From: Mycolicibacterium alvei | GTDB lineage: Bacteria > Actinomycetota > Actinomycetes > Mycobacteriales > Mycobacteriaceae | Length of the DNA: 64,000 nucleotides | Reading direction: 5' to 3' | Assembly: GCF_010727325.1 (NCBI RefSeq) | Contig: NZ_AP022565.1 | Span: 5,648,684-5,712,683, forward strand | Part shown: piece after piece, positions 22,851 to 31,545 of the stretch | Position numbering within the stretch: the first letter of the stretch is position 1 | Layout of the letters: each line of letters begins with the position of its first letter | Position numbers and translations under genes: made by a program | The notes under the pieces: model-generated | Seen by the model: only the letters and a program-made list of their open reading frames with translations | What the model was told of the DNA's origin: nothing | The model's database searches: none

Positions 22851-23333
22851 ATGGCCGCCATGCGCGTCTACATCGGTGCCGACCACGCCGGATTCGAGTT
22901 CAAGAAAACCATCATCGAGCACCTCAAGAAGACCGGCCACGAGCCGATCGACTGCGGTGCCTACAGCTATGACGCCGACGACGACTACCCGGCGTTCTGC
23001 ATCGACGCGGCGGTCAAGACCGTTGCCGACCCGGGCAGCCTGGGCATCGTGCTCGGCGGCTCGGGCAACGGTGAGCAGATCGCCGCGAACAAGGTGCCCG
23101 GCGCCCGCTGTGCCCTGGCCTGGAGCGTCGAGACCGCCAAGCTGGCCCGCGAGCACAACAATGCGCAGCTGATGGGTCTGGGCGGACGCATGCACACCGA
23201 GGAGGAGGCGCTGGCCATCGTCGACGCCTTCCTGGCCACCCCCTGGTCAGAAGCCGAACGCCACCAGCGCCGCATCGACATCCTCGCCGCCTACGAGAAG
23301 GACCACGTGGCCCCGCCGGTTCCCGGCGCCTGA
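22851..23333 (+). CDS. rpiB: Ribose-5-phosphate isomerase B
   Basis: A 160-residue RpiB/LacAB enzyme that interconverts ribose 5-phosphate and ribulose 5-phosphate. Landmarks: MRVYIGADHAGFEFK at the N-terminus, IDCGAYSYDADDDYP, the GSGNGEQIAANK phosphate/catalytic loop and REHNNAQLMGLGGR. Like the M. tuberculosis enzyme it lacks the Cys base of the E. coli form and would use the Glu of GNGE. Two close ATGs (22,851 and 22,860) are possible; the first matches the usual N-terminal extension. Four bases upstream of nei. Confidence 0.94.
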   Translation: MAAMRVYIGADHAGFEFKKTIIEHLKKTGHEPIDCGAYSYDADDDYPAFCIDAAVKTVADPGSLGIVLGGSGNGEQIAANKVPGARCALAWSVETAKLAREHNNAQLMGLGGRMHTEEEALAIVDAFLATPWSEAERHQRRIDILAAYEKDHVAPPVPGA

Positions 23334-23335
23334 CC

Positions 23336-24130
23336 GTGCCCGAAGGGCACACCCTGCACCGGCTGGCCCGGCTGCACCAGAAGCGGTTCGGCCGGGCGCC
23401 GGTGCTGGTCTCCAGCCCGCAGGGCCGCTTCACCGACGGTGCGGCCGCGGTCAACGGGCGCGTGTTCACCCGGGCCGACGCCTGGGGCAAGCACCTGTTC
23501 CACCATTACGACGGCGGCCGGGTGGTGCACATCCATCTCGGCCTGTACGGCACGTTCACCGAAGTGCCTGTCCCGCTGGGGCTTCCGGTCGGCCAGGTGC
23601 GGATGCGGATTGTGGGCACCGAGTACGGCACCGACCTTCGCGGCCCGACGGTGTGTGAGGTGATCGCCGAGCCCGATATTGCCGATGTGGTCACGCGTCT
23701 CGGTCCCGACCCGCTGCGCAAGGATGCCGACCCCGCGTTGGCCTGGGCGCGAATCAGCAAGTCGCGCAGGTCGATCGGTGCGTTGTTGATGGACCAGTCG
23801 GTGATCGCCGGGGTCGGCAACGTATACCGCAGTGAGCTGCTGTTCCGTCATCGCATCGACCCGTACCGGCCGGGCACGCACGTGGGGCAGGACGAATTCA
23901 GCGCCATGTGGACCGATCTCGTCGAACTGATGAAGGTCGGGGTCCGCCGCGGCAAGATCGTCGTCATCCGACCAGAACACGATCACGGCGCGCCGGCCTA
24001 CGGTCCGGGCCGTCCCCGCACCTACGTGTACCGCCGGGCGGGGGAGGCCTGCCGGGTGTGCGGAACCGAGGTGCGCACCGCAGAACTGGAGGCCCGCAAC
24101 CTGTTCTGGTGCCCCGACTGCCAGGTGTGA
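23336..24130 (+). CDS. nei: Fpg/Nei DNA glycosylase (endonuclease VIII, Nei1)
   Basis: A 264-residue bifunctional glycosylase/AP lyase for oxidised pyrimidines. N-terminal PEGHTLHRLA supplies the catalytic Pro and Glu; MDQSVIAGVGNVYRSELLFR is the helix-2-turn-helix region; the C-terminal zinc finger reads CRVCGTEV...CPDCQ. GTG 23336 follows the rpiB stop by two bases, the same rpiB-nei pair as Rv2465c-Rv2464c. Intact. Confidence 0.94.
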   Translation: MPEGHTLHRLARLHQKRFGRAPVLVSSPQGRFTDGAAAVNGRVFTRADAWGKHLFHHYDGGRVVHIHLGLYGTFTEVPVPLGLPVGQVRMRIVGTEYGTDLRGPTVCEVIAEPDIADVVTRLGPDPLRKDADPALAWARISKSRRSIGALLMDQSVIAGVGNVYRSELLFRHRIDPYRPGTHVGQDEFSAMWTDLVELMKVGVRRGKIVVIRPEHDHGAPAYGPGRPRTYVYRRAGEACRVCGTEVRTAELEARNLFWCPDCQV

Positions 24131-24167
24131 GTGCGCGCGGGCGCAGCGGACACGGGACAATCTCCCG

Positions 24168-25853
24168 GTGGAATTGATCCTCGTCGTCGTCGGAGCCATC
24201 CTCGTCACAGCAATCGCGCATCGGCGAGGTCTGGAACCTGCCCTCATCATCGTGGTGATCGGCAGCGTGGTGTCGTTCCTCCCGGGCTTCGAGCCCCCCG
24301 AACTGGATTCGCACATTTTGTTGACGGTGGTGTTGCCGCCGCTGCTGTACTCGGCAGCACTGGACTTCTCCTTCCCGACGTTCTTCCGCAACATCCGCCC
24401 GATCCTGGGTCTCGGTGTCGGGCTGGTCGTGGTGACGGCTTTCGCCGTGGCGGCGGTGTCATCCTGGTTGGTGCTGGTGCCGCTGACCTTCGGGTTGGCG
24501 TTGGTGCTCGGCGCGATCGTCGCACCACCCGACGCCGTCACCGCCGTGGCGGTGGGACGCAAGCTCGGGTTGCCCAAACGCGTGATGGCGATCCTCACCG
24601 GCGAGAGCCTGATCAACGACGCCGCGGCGCTGACGCTGTTCTCCATCGCGGTGGCACAGGTGGCGGGCAGCCACACCTTCATCGAGAACCCGTTCCTGCT
24701 CTTCGGCTACAGCGCCATCATCGGGCCGTTGGTCGGGGCGCTGCTGGGCTATGTGACGTTGTGGATTCGCAAGCACCTGGACAATCCGGGACTGGAGACC
24801 GTGCAGGGGCTGGTGGTGCCGTTCGCGGCGTTCATCACCGCCGAGGAACTGCACGCATCCGGTGTGTTGGCCGTGGTGGTCGCCGGCTTCATCGTCGGCA
24901 ACGGTGCGATGGGCGCCGGGTATCAGACGCGGCTGCAGGAGCGGTACGTCTGGAACTCGCTGGACGTGTTGCTCGAGGCCTTCGTGTTCGCCTACATCGG
25001 TCTGCACCTGCGCTTCGTCCTGGAAGATCTCAATGAAGCCCACGAGTCTCTTGCCGTGGTCGGGGTGGCTTCGGTGATCGTGTTGGTGATCGTGTTGGTG
25101 ATCCGGCCGGTGTCGGTGTTCCTGATGTTCGGCCGCAACAAGCTGTCCCGGCACGTGGAGAACAAGTTCAGCGCGCCGGCTTCCGACGCTACCCGCGGCC
25201 TGTTCGGCCGGGTCAGGCGAAAGCCCAAGGCGCACTGGCGCACCCTGAATGACCGCCGGTCGCTGAGCTGGCAGGAGAACGTCGTCGTGTCCTGGACCGG
25301 AATGCGCGGAGTGGTGACGTTGGCCGCGGCTGCCGCGATCCCGGCCACCACCGCCAGTGGCGAACCATTCCCGGAACGCGCCACCATCCAGGCGATCGCG
25401 TTCGTGGTGAGCGTGGGCACCCTGCTGATCCAGGGTTGGACACTGCCCCTGCTGATCCGCCGGTTGAACCTGTCCCGGTTCTCCGACGACCACGCCGCCG
25501 ACCGGGAGGAGGAGCTCAAGGCCGAGCGCGTGGTGCACGATGCGGCCGACGGGGTGCTCGAGGCGTTCGAGGCGGATCCACCCGAAGGCCTGGACCGGGA
25601 TGTGGTGAGCGAGATCCGCGCGGTGATCGCCCGGCATTCGCAGGACGCCGACGAGATGCCCGACCCCGAAGCGCTGACGAAACGAGCGGCGGTGTTCACC
25701 GGTCTCTATCGCGAGGTGCTGTCGGCACAACGTGGCGCGCTCATCGCCGAGCGCGATGAAGGACGCATCGAGGATGAGGCGGTGCGCGCCATGCTGGAGC
25801 GTCTGGACCTGCAGGAGGCCGGTGTGTCGGCGCGCCTGGAGAGTCGCCTCTAA
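24168..25853 (+). CDS. CPA1-family Na+/H+ antiporter
   Basis: A 561-residue transporter with about 12 hydrophobic segments in the first 400 residues. VAPPDAVTAVAVGRKLGLP and TGESLINDAAALTLF are the CPA1/NhaP signature with the ion-binding Asp residues. A C-terminal cytosolic domain of about 150 charged residues follows. Probably exchanges Na+ or K+ for H+. GTG 24168 follows nei by 37 bases. It is not in the corresponding M. tuberculosis interval. Confidence 0.88.
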   Translation: MELILVVVGAILVTAIAHRRGLEPALIIVVIGSVVSFLPGFEPPELDSHILLTVVLPPLLYSAALDFSFPTFFRNIRPILGLGVGLVVVTAFAVAAVSSWLVLVPLTFGLALVLGAIVAPPDAVTAVAVGRKLGLPKRVMAILTGESLINDAAALTLFSIAVAQVAGSHTFIENPFLLFGYSAIIGPLVGALLGYVTLWIRKHLDNPGLETVQGLVVPFAAFITAEELHASGVLAVVVAGFIVGNGAMGAGYQTRLQERYVWNSLDVLLEAFVFAYIGLHLRFVLEDLNEAHESLAVVGVASVIVLVIVLVIRPVSVFLMFGRNKLSRHVENKFSAPASDATRGLFGRVRRKPKAHWRTLNDRRSLSWQENVVVSWTGMRGVVTLAAAAAIPATTASGEPFPERATIQAIAFVVSVGTLLIQGWTLPLLIRRLNLSRFSDDHAADREEELKAERVVHDAADGVLEAFEADPPEGLDRDVVSEIRAVIARHSQDADEMPDPEALTKRAAVFTGLYREVLSAQRGALIAERDEGRIEDEAVRAMLERLDLQEAGVSARLESRL

Positions 25854-25872
25854 CAGCGCGCTCGGCGGAGGA

Positions 25873-26688
25873 TCAGAAGCCCCCGAAATCTCCGCCGAAG
25901 CCGCCGAAGCCGCCGCCGTCGAAACCGCCGCCATCCCAGCCGCTGGCATCGGTGCCGCCCCAGTCACCGCCGCCGGTGTCGCCACCGTCGAAGCCACCGG
26001 CGTCCTGGCCCGCGGCGAGGCCGTCGGAATAGCCGTCACCGTAACCGCTTTCGAAACCCTGTGCGCCGTAGCCGACCCCGTGCATACCCGAGAACATCGC
26101 GTCGAACAGCAGCACCGAGCCCAGCCCCCAGGCGCCGGCCACCAGCGCCGGCTTCCACCACGGCTCGGAGTACCAGCCGGCCGGCACCGGGCGTCCGGCC
26201 ACCCGGCCGCCGGGGTAGTAGTTCGGGGTGCGCTGCGAGGGGGACGGGGAGGCCTCGATCTCACGGCCCTCGAAGTTGATCCGGCGGTCCTCGGTGACCT
26301 CGCCGGCCGCACGCTGCCCGGTCAACGACTCCAACTCCGGACCCGGATCCATGCCCATCGCGGTGCGGGCGGCGCGCACGTAGTAGAGCCCCTCGATGGC
26401 GCTCTCCTTGGCCAGCGCGGCCTGCTTGGCGGTGGTGGCCTGATCGATCTGGGAGGACGCCGCGGTGTAGCGCTCGGAGGCGTCGGCCAGCGCCTGCTTC
26501 GACGCATCGTCGGAGCCGGTCAGGTTGAGCACCTGCCCGCCGAGCCGCTCGATCAGCCGGCGCGCGTCAGCCTTGGCGTCGGCCAGAGACTCCGCGGAAC
26601 GGCGGCCGTTCGCCTGCGTCGAGCTGTAGACAGCGAACGCAATCGCGGCGATGACCAGGACGATGAGTACCAGCAAAACGCTGTTCAT
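25873..26688 (-). CDS. DUF1542-type membrane protein with Gly-rich tail
   Basis: A 271-residue protein with an N-terminal membrane anchor (residues 1-20), an Ala-rich helical stretch (about 25-110), a second hydrophobic segment near 185-205, and a Gly/Asp-rich C-terminus of repeated GGGFDGG-like units. The mycobacterial DUF1542 label is from recall. Function unknown; the low-complexity tail suggests an envelope or scaffold role. Convergent with the antiporter gene. Confidence 0.7.
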   Translation of the reverse strand: MNSVLLVLIVLVIAAIAFAVYSSTQANGRRSAESLADAKADARRLIERLGGQVLNLTGSDDASKQALADASERYTAASSQIDQATTAKQAALAKESAIEGLYYVRAARTAMGMDPGPELESLTGQRAAGEVTEDRRINFEGREIEASPSPSQRTPNYYPGGRVAGRPVPAGWYSEPWWKPALVAGAWGLGSVLLFDAMFSGMHGVGYGAQGFESGYGDGYSDGLAAGQDAGGFDGGDTGGGDWGGTDASGWDGGGFDGGGFGGFGGDFGGF

Positions 26689-26739
26689 GGCGTCCAGCGT
26701 ACCGACGGGAAACGGTACTTCCGGGTTCTCGAAGGCAAC

Positions 26740-27984
26740 TCAGATTACGCCGAGAGCGGAGTAAACCTCGTGGGACAGTGCGACCGTACGAGGGTCGGCA
26801 TTGCACTTGGTGGCGTCGAAATAGTTCATCACGTACGCGTAGCCGATCCGGTGCTCCAGGTCGACGAAGGCGAACGAGCCCCCGGACCCGCCGTGCCCGA
26901 AGATGCCGGTGTTGGGCCCGGCCACCCCGCGCTGGTTGAGCATGTAACCCAGACCCCAGCCGTGATCGGCGACCCGCGCGCCCAGCACCACGTCGGTGGC
27001 GAAACCGCCCTGGGAGATCCGGCAGCGCTCCATGTGTTCGCGGGTCAGCAACTTCTCCTGGGCCAGCGCGTTGTAGAAGGTGGCCATGCCTAGCGCGGAG
27101 ACGTGCGCGTTGGTGCTCGGGAACTCTGCCGCACGCCAGGCGTCCAGGGCCCGCACGCCCAACTCGTCGTCGGGCACGAAGTCCATCGACACCGCCCAGC
27201 CGGCCATCGGATGGTCGTCGAGGGAGGCCGGCGGTTGATTGACGTGGTTGTCGGCCAACAGGCTGCGCACCGACGGCTTGTTCACCATCTCCGCGCACCG
27301 GTGATGGTGCCAGGTGGGCAGGCCGATGTGGATGTCGGCGCCCAGCGGTTCGGCGATCTCGGTGCGCAGGTACTGACCGAGCGTGCGGCCCGTGACCCGG
27401 CGCACCACCTCGCCGAGGATGAAGCCGAACGTCACCACGTGGTAACCCTGCGCGCTGCCCGGCGGCCACCATGGCGTGGCGGCGGCGATCCGCGCGCACA
27501 CCGCGTCCCAGTCGGCTACCTGCTGCCAGTCCATCGGTTCGCGCGGGCCGATCACGCCCGAGCGGTGGCCCAGCACCATGGCGATGGTGATGTTCTGCTT
27601 TCCGGCCTGACCGAACTCGGGCCAATAGCGGGCCACCGGCGCATCGAGGTCGATCTCGCCGCGGTCGGCCAACAGGTGGATGCAGGTGCTCAACAACCCC
27701 TTGGACCCGGAATACACGCTGGCCAGGGTGTCCTGCTGCCATGGCCGGGAGCCTGCCGCGTCGGCCGATCCACCCCACAGGTTGACCACCAGATCGCCCT
27801 CGACCCAGACCGCGACAGCGGCGCCGACCTCGTTGTGGTGGGCGAAGTTGTCCGCGAAAGCGTCACGCACCCGGGCGAATTCGGACGTGCAGAAGCCGTC
27901 GATCGTATCGATCGGCTGACTTCTCAACGGTCCTCCAGCGGTGGCAACGGACGTGGCCTTTGGGTCGGCCTGATGCCGAGACAC
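26740..27984 (-). CDS. lipP: Serine hydrolase, class C beta-lactamase fold esterase (LipP-like)
   Basis: A 414-residue protein of the beta-lactamase/esterase (family VIII) type. An SxxK nucleophile motif (SVYSGSKG) lies near residue 95, followed by a Tyr-containing GYHVVTFGFILGEVV motif and a C-terminal FGHGGSGGSFAFVD strand corresponding to the KTG/HGG motif. It should cleave short acyl esters or a similar substrate. It sits between the nei and tig neighbourhoods like Rv2463, although other genes are inserted here. Confidence 0.8.
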   Translation of the reverse strand: MSRHQADPKATSVATAGGPLRSQPIDTIDGFCTSEFARVRDAFADNFAHHNEVGAAVAVWVEGDLVVNLWGGSADAAGSRPWQQDTLASVYSGSKGLLSTCIHLLADRGEIDLDAPVARYWPEFGQAGKQNITIAMVLGHRSGVIGPREPMDWQQVADWDAVCARIAAATPWWPPGSAQGYHVVTFGFILGEVVRRVTGRTLGQYLRTEIAEPLGADIHIGLPTWHHHRCAEMVNKPSVRSLLADNHVNQPPASLDDHPMAGWAVSMDFVPDDELGVRALDAWRAAEFPSTNAHVSALGMATFYNALAQEKLLTREHMERCRISQGGFATDVVLGARVADHGWGLGYMLNQRGVAGPNTGIFGHGGSGGSFAFVDLEHRIGYAYVMNYFDATKCNADPRTVALSHEVYSALGVI

Positions 27985-28188
27985 GTCACTGCCCGATGCT
28001 AGGGGCGGCCCGCTGACTGAATCGATGGGCGCGGTCGGATCGTTACGCGGTTGGCGTCGGGTCTGCGCCGATTCGACGCCGGATCGAGACCGGTGACGGG
28101 CTCAGCGGCTCAACGACTCTGCTTTGCAGTTGAGGTACGGAAAGCCGTCCGTGGGGCTCCAGGTGTCGTTCTGGACCGGAATTCCCCG

Positions 28189-28247
28189 CCGATTTCCACC
28201 TCTGGGTCGTGGATCGCGTCGGATCGCGACCCTCAGGTGGAAATCGG
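28189..28247. repeat. Long inverted repeat (terminator or small repeat element)
   Basis: CCGATTTCCACCT plus TGGGTCG is mirrored by CGACCCTC plus AGGTGGAAATCGG, about 20 paired bases with one or two mismatches. The inner part (GGGTCGTGGATC / GGATCGCGACCC) resembles the inner part of the clpX terminator hairpin at 34.4 kb. Confidence 0.6.
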
Positions 28248-28453
28248 AGAGCCAGCGAGCAACAGCGCCTCGGCCTGGATGGTGCGACGCTCGAAAATCT
28301 GACTCAGTCACCGAGATCTAATCAGGTCGCAATCGGGGATGAGGCCCAGGCGCTGGCGATTCGGTCAGGTGCGCAGCCGAGTACCCCCATATTTGTATTG
28401 ACCGGCAGCGGCGCGAATTCCGGCTCGGCGATATGTCTCCGGGGAATGCGAGC

Positions 28454-28498
28454 GACTCCGCCGATCGCGGGGAGGATCGGCGGAGTCGACGGGCTTTT
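28454..28498. terminator. Intrinsic terminator-like hairpin
   Basis: GACTCCGCCGATC and GATCGGCGGAGTC form a perfect 13-bp stem with an 8-base loop, followed on the plus strand after 6 bases by five T. It lies five bases beyond the end of the GlsB/YeaQ gene, so it probably also stops that minus-strand transcript. Confidence 0.65.
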
Positions 28499-28502
28499 TG
28501 AC

Positions 28503-28784
28503 TCAGTGACCGACGGGCGTGCCGCGCCGTCCCGAAAGTCCGGTGTAGACCGCGATCAACACGATCGCGACCACGACGCCCACCACGAACGGGATGATCT
28601 GGAACCCGCCGTTCGCGTTGCTGTACCCGAAGGCGGACGTGAGCCAGGAGCCGAGCAGGGCTCCGGCGATCCCGAGCACAACGGTCATGAGTGTGCTCAA
28701 GTTCTGCTTACCGGGCATGACGAGTCGCGCGAGGACTCCGATAATCGCGCCGACGACGATTGCACTGACAATTGCACCGATCAT
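28503..28784 (-). CDS. GlsB/YeaQ/YmgE family small membrane stress protein
   Basis: A 93-residue protein, nearly all membrane: three hydrophobic helices with the family landmarks GAIIGVLARLVMPG near residue 12 and GIAGALLGSWL near 38. Also called the transglycosylase-associated family. Linked to stress in other bacteria, but its molecular role is unknown. A hairpin terminator follows directly. Confidence 0.85.
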   Translation of the reverse strand: MIGAIVSAIVVGAIIGVLARLVMPGKQNLSTLMTVVLGIAGALLGSWLTSAFGYSNANGGFQIIPFVVGVVVAIVLIAVYTGLSGRRGTPVGH

Positions 28785-28960
28785 CTCGTTGCCTTTCGTT
28801 CAAGCCGACTTTCTTGTGGTCGGTGTGATGTAGCCCACTGTCCTCCGATTCTCGGCTCATGGCTCGCGCCGAGATGATCTCGGTATGCAGCCGCGGCCTA
28901 CTCGTGGGTTATCCAGCCACTTGCCGGGCTAGAAACGGCATGTAGATCGCTGTGACCCGG

Positions 28961-28966
28961 GATAAT
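28961..28966 (+). promoter_or_regulatory. -10 element predicting a leaderless small ORF
   Basis: GATAAT is followed by seven bases and then GTG 28974, the spacing expected for a leaderless transcript. Confidence 0.4.
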
Positions 28967-28973
28967 CGGCTTT

Positions 28974-29120
28974 GTGTCCGTCGTTCTCTGGGTGATTGCC
29001 GCGGTGTTAGCCGTCGGCACCGTCGCCGGTGGGTTGTTGCGGCTTCGTGCGTGGCTCGCCAAGCCGGTGCCGCCCGAGGTGATCGAGGCGGCACACCGTG
29101 ATGACGGCAAGGACGCGTAG
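28974..29120 (+). CDS. Predicted 48-residue single-pass membrane protein
   Basis: GTG to TAG, 48 residues: one hydrophobic helix (VVLWVIAAVLAVGTVAGGLL), a basic LRLRAWLAKP flank and an acidic C-terminus (EVIEAAHRDDGKDA). Support comes from the typical membrane-anchor layout, the -10 element at leaderless spacing, and a next gene that starts five bases after its stop. Function unknown. Confidence 0.6.
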   Translation: MSVVLWVIAAVLAVGTVAGGLLRLRAWLAKPVPPEVIEAAHRDDGKDA

Positions 29121-29124
29121 CGCG

Positions 29125-29646
29125 ATGAAAACGATGCTCGTCGGAGCGCTGGCGGCAAGCGTTCTGTCCATCGGGTCGCCGGTCGCTCATGCGGATCGGA
29201 CTGAGCCACCGCCGCTGTATGGGCACTACAACTTGTTCATCGACTTCTCGAAGCAGACGTTCAACGGAATGCCGACGTCGATGAACCCGATTACGGTGCC
29301 TGTCGAATTCACCACCTCATGCGATGCGAGCGAATGCGTCGCGCGCATGGACAATGCGGACGACCACGCCCGCAATCCAGGTGCCCCGATGGTCTACGAG
29401 TACCGCTGGAACAACGACCGCTGGGAGACAAGCGGCGAGTATCCCTATTTCTGCGACCGCAAAAATCCCGGCAGCGCCGTGCAGGCCGAGCGCTCGGATT
29501 ACTGGATCCCGAACCCGGACGGCAGCTTCTTCGGGGAGCGCACCCTGGTGATCGGGGGAGTCGGATGCCCAGGTGAGGGACCGGGCACCCACTGGCTGCC
29601 GATCTCGCTGACACCCGTCGATTCAGCGCCTGGGCCGGGGCAGTGA
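29125..29646 (+). CDS. Secreted protein of unknown function
   Basis: About 173 residues with a Sec signal peptide (MKTMLVGALAASVLSIGSPVAHA, cleavage before DRTEPP). The mature part has conserved aromatic and Cys residues (YGHYNLFIDFSKQTFNGMP, FTTSCDASEC, YPYFCDRKN, GGVGCPGEG), compatible with two disulfides. It resembles mycobacterial exported proteins of unknown function. I chose ATG 29125 because it begins the signal peptide and lies five bases after the upstream small gene; ATG 29098 is also in frame. Confidence 0.75.
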   Translation: MKTMLVGALAASVLSIGSPVAHADRTEPPPLYGHYNLFIDFSKQTFNGMPTSMNPITVPVEFTTSCDASECVARMDNADDHARNPGAPMVYEYRWNNDRWETSGEYPYFCDRKNPGSAVQAERSDYWIPNPDGSFFGERTLVIGGVGCPGEGPGTHWLPISLTPVDSAPGPGQ

Positions 29647-29659
29647 TCGGGGCCCGACA

Positions 29660-29686
29660 AACAAAAAACCGCCCCGTCAGGGCGGT
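29660..29686 (-). terminator. Intrinsic terminator of tRNA-Gly
   Basis: Read on the minus strand, stem ACCGCCC / GGGCGGT with a 5-base loop is followed by TTTTTTGTTTG, a textbook rho-independent terminator. It lies six bases past the tRNA 3' end. Confidence 0.85.
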
Positions 29687-29691
29687 CCTTG

Positions 29692-29765
29692 TGGAGCGGG
29701 CGACGGGAATCGAACCCGCGTAGCTAGTTTGGAAGACTAGGGCTCTACCATTGAGCTACGCCCGC
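29692..29765 (-). tRNA. glyT: tRNA-Gly (anticodon TCC)
   Basis: Minus-strand cloverleaf: acceptor stem GCGGGCG/CGCCCGC, D-arm TAGCTCAATGGTAGAG, anticodon loop CTTCCAA with TCC, T-arm GGTTCGATTCC. The discriminator base and CCA end are encoded. Confidence 0.95.
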
Positions 29766-29780
29766 ATGTGCAGCATCAGC

Positions 29781-29811
29781 ACTGTACCGGTGTGCCCCCG
29801 ACCAAAGCCAA
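29781..29811 (-). promoter_or_regulatory. Promoter of tRNA-Gly
   Basis: Minus-strand -35 TTGGCT and -10 TACAGT separated by 19 bases, about 15 bases before the mature 5' end. Confidence 0.4.
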
Positions 29812-29842
29812 TTGAATGCTCCGTGCCGTGAGCACGTAGTAT
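29812..29842 (+). promoter_or_regulatory. Promoter of tRNA-Pro
   Basis: TTGAAT, 19 bases, TAGTAT. The only promoter-like pair upstream of tRNA-Pro, divergent from the tRNA-Gly promoter. Confidence 0.45.
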
Positions 29843-29888
29843 CTCGCGTGGTCCGTTTGTGGGTTTTGCCGCGGCGGATCGACCACCA

Positions 29889-29962
29889 CGGGGTGTAGCG
29901 CAGCTTGGTAGCGCATCCGCTTTGGGAGCGGAAGGCCGCAGGTTCAAATCCTGTCACCCCGA
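29889..29962 (+). tRNA. proT: tRNA-Pro (anticodon TGG)
   Basis: Cloverleaf with acceptor CGGGGTG/CACCCCG, D-arm TAGCGCAGCTTGGTAGCGC, anticodon loop CTTTGGGAG with TGG, T-arm AGGTTCAAATCCT. CCA is not encoded. The tig gene starts 43 bases downstream, so tRNA and tig may share a transcript. Confidence 0.95.
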
Positions 29963-30005
29963 CTCTCACCCGCCAGTACGACAGAACTATCTAGGAGCAG
30001 GAAGA

Positions 30006-31433
30006 GTGAAGAGCACAGTCGAGCAGTTGAGCCCCACCCGGGTGCGCATCAATGTGGAGGTGCCCTTCACCGAGCTCGAGCCAGATTTCGATCGCGCGTT
30101 CAAGGCGCTGGCCCAGCAGGTCCGCCTGCCCGGCTTCCGTCCCGGTAAGGCCCCGCGCAAGTTGCTGGAGGCCCGCGTCGGCCGCGGTGCGGTGCTGGAA
30201 CAGGTCGTCAACGATGCCCTGCCGAGCCGCTACAGCGAGGCCGTCACGGCCTCCGACGTCAAGCCCCTGGGTCAGCCCGAGATCGAGGTGACCAAGCTGG
30301 AGGACGGCCAGGAGCTGGCGTTCACCGCCGAGGTCGACGTGCGTCCCGAGATCACCCTGCCCGAGTTCGACGCGCTCAAGATCACCGTCGACCCGATCCA
30401 GGTGGACGATGACGAGGTCGACGCCGAGCTGCAGTCGCTGCGCGCCCGTTTCGGCACCCTCACCGGCGTCGAGCGTGCCGCCGCCGAAGGCGACTTCGTC
30501 TCGATCGATCTGTCGGCCACCGTCGACGGCACCGAGGTGCCCGAGGCCGCCACCGAGGGTCTGTCGCACGAGGTCGGTTCCGGTCAGCTGATCGAGGGCC
30601 TTGACGACGCGATCACCGGTCTGAAGGTCGGCGAGTCCAAGGTCTTCACCACCAAGCTGGCCGCCGGTGAGTACGCCGGCCAGGACGCCGACGTGACCGT
30701 GACCGTGAAGTCGGTCAAGGAGCGCGAGCTGCCTGAGGCTGACGACGACTTCGCCCAGCTGGCAAGCGAATTCGACACCATCGGTGAGCTCAGGGAGAGC
30801 CTCACCGACCAGGTGCGTCGGACCAAGAGCGTGCAGCAGGCCGAGCAGATCCGCGACAAGGCCGTCGAGGCACTGCTGGAGCAGACCGAGGTTCCGTTGC
30901 CGGAGAAGATCGTTCAGGCCCAGATCGACGACGTCCTGCACAACGCGATCCACGGTCTTGACCACGACGAGGACAAGTTCGCCGCGCAGCTGACCGAACA
31001 GGGCAGCAGCCGTGAGGAATTCGACGCCGACAACAAGTCGAACGCCGAAAAGGCGGTCAAGACCCAGCTGTTGATGGATGCCGTCGCCGACAAGCTCGAC
31101 ATCCAGGTCGGCCAGAACGATCTCACCGAGCGTCTGGTGCTGATGTCGCGCCAGTACGGCATCGAGCCCCAGCAGCTGATCCAGATCCTGCAGCAGAACA
31201 ACCAGTTGCCGGCCATGTTCGCCGACGTGCGTCGCGGGCTGACCATTGCGGCTGTCGTGCACGCCGCCACCGTCACCGACACCGATGGCACCGTGATCGA
31301 CACCACGGAGTTCTTCGGTCCGGCCGAGGACGCGCAGGCCGAGGGTGCCGACGACGCGCCCGCCGACGACGCGCCCGCCGACGACGCGCCTGCTGACGAG
31401 GCCGCCGAGAAGGGCGCCGAAGCCGCCGAGTGA
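30006..31433 (+). CDS. tig: Trigger factor (ribosome-associated chaperone/PPIase)
   Basis: About 475 residues. The N-terminal ribosome-binding domain carries the signature region ([18 protein letters not shown], near residue 45), then an FKBP-type PPIase domain (about 150-245, [15 protein letters not shown]) and a C-terminal chaperone domain. The tail is an acidic DDAPA repeat encoded by a 15-bp tandem repeat. GTG 30006 follows AGGAGCAGGAAGA. It folds nascent chains and stands just before clpP1P2, as in Rv2462c-Rv2460c. Confidence 0.96.
   Translation: MKSTVEQLSPTRVRINVEVPFTELEPDFDRAFKALAQQVRLPGFRPGKAPRKLLEARVGRGAVLEQVVNDALPSRYSEAVTASDVKPLGQPEIEVTKLEDGQELAFTAEVDVRPEITLPEFDALKITVDPIQVDDDEVDAELQSLRARFGTLTGVERAAAEGDFVSIDLSATVDGTEVPEAATEGLSHEVGSGQLIEGLDDAITGLKVGESKVFTTKLAAGEYAGQDADVTVTVKSVKERELPEADDDFAQLASEFDTIGELRESLTDQVRRTKSVQQAEQIRDKAVEALLEQTEVPLPEKIVQAQIDDVLHNAIHGLDHDEDKFAAQLTEQGSSREEFDADNKSNAEKAVKTQLLMDAVADKLDIQVGQNDLTERLVLMSRQYGIEPQQLIQILQQNNQLPAMFADVRRGLTIAAVVHAATVTDTDGTVIDTTEFFGPAEDAQAEGADDAPADDAPADDAPADEAAEKGAEAAE
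31350..31394 (+). repeat. 15-bp tandem repeat, three units, in the tig tail
   Basis: Units GACGACGCGCCCGCC, the same, and GACGACGCGCCTGCT encode DDAPA repeated. Such in-frame repeats often vary in copy number between strains. Confidence 0.8.
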
Positions 31434-31444
31434 CGCTGTGAGCG
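31434..31444 (+). promoter_or_regulatory. ClgR-like operator upstream of clpP1
   Basis: CGCTGTGAGCG matches the actinobacterial ClgR core (CGCYNANRGCG) at all but one defined position and sits directly after the tig stop, about 110 bases before clpP1. ClgR is a known activator of clpP1P2 in mycobacteria. Confidence 0.5.
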
Positions 31445-31545
31445 AAAGCGCCCCCGTACGGGAGTGCCTGGCTCCGCAGTTTCGTTAGTGTCGTCGTAGG
31501 ACCAATGCGTTTACCAAAGACGTAGAAGAAAGCAGGTATCCAGTC

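Larger units (their letters stand above)
27985..28502. other. Intergenic region, 0.5 kb, with two strong hairpins
   Basis: No convincing gene. It holds the promoter side of the lipP-like gene, a long imperfect inverted repeat (28,189-28,247) and a terminator-like hairpin (28,454-28,498). Confidence 0.6.

Noticed and set aside
24459..26312. Antisense open frame over the antiporter gene
   Set aside because: Low-complexity, His/Asp/Arg-rich translation without motifs.
29692..29962. tRNA genes as an integration (att) site
   Set aside because: No integrase, no direct repeats of the tRNA ends and normal core genes on both sides.
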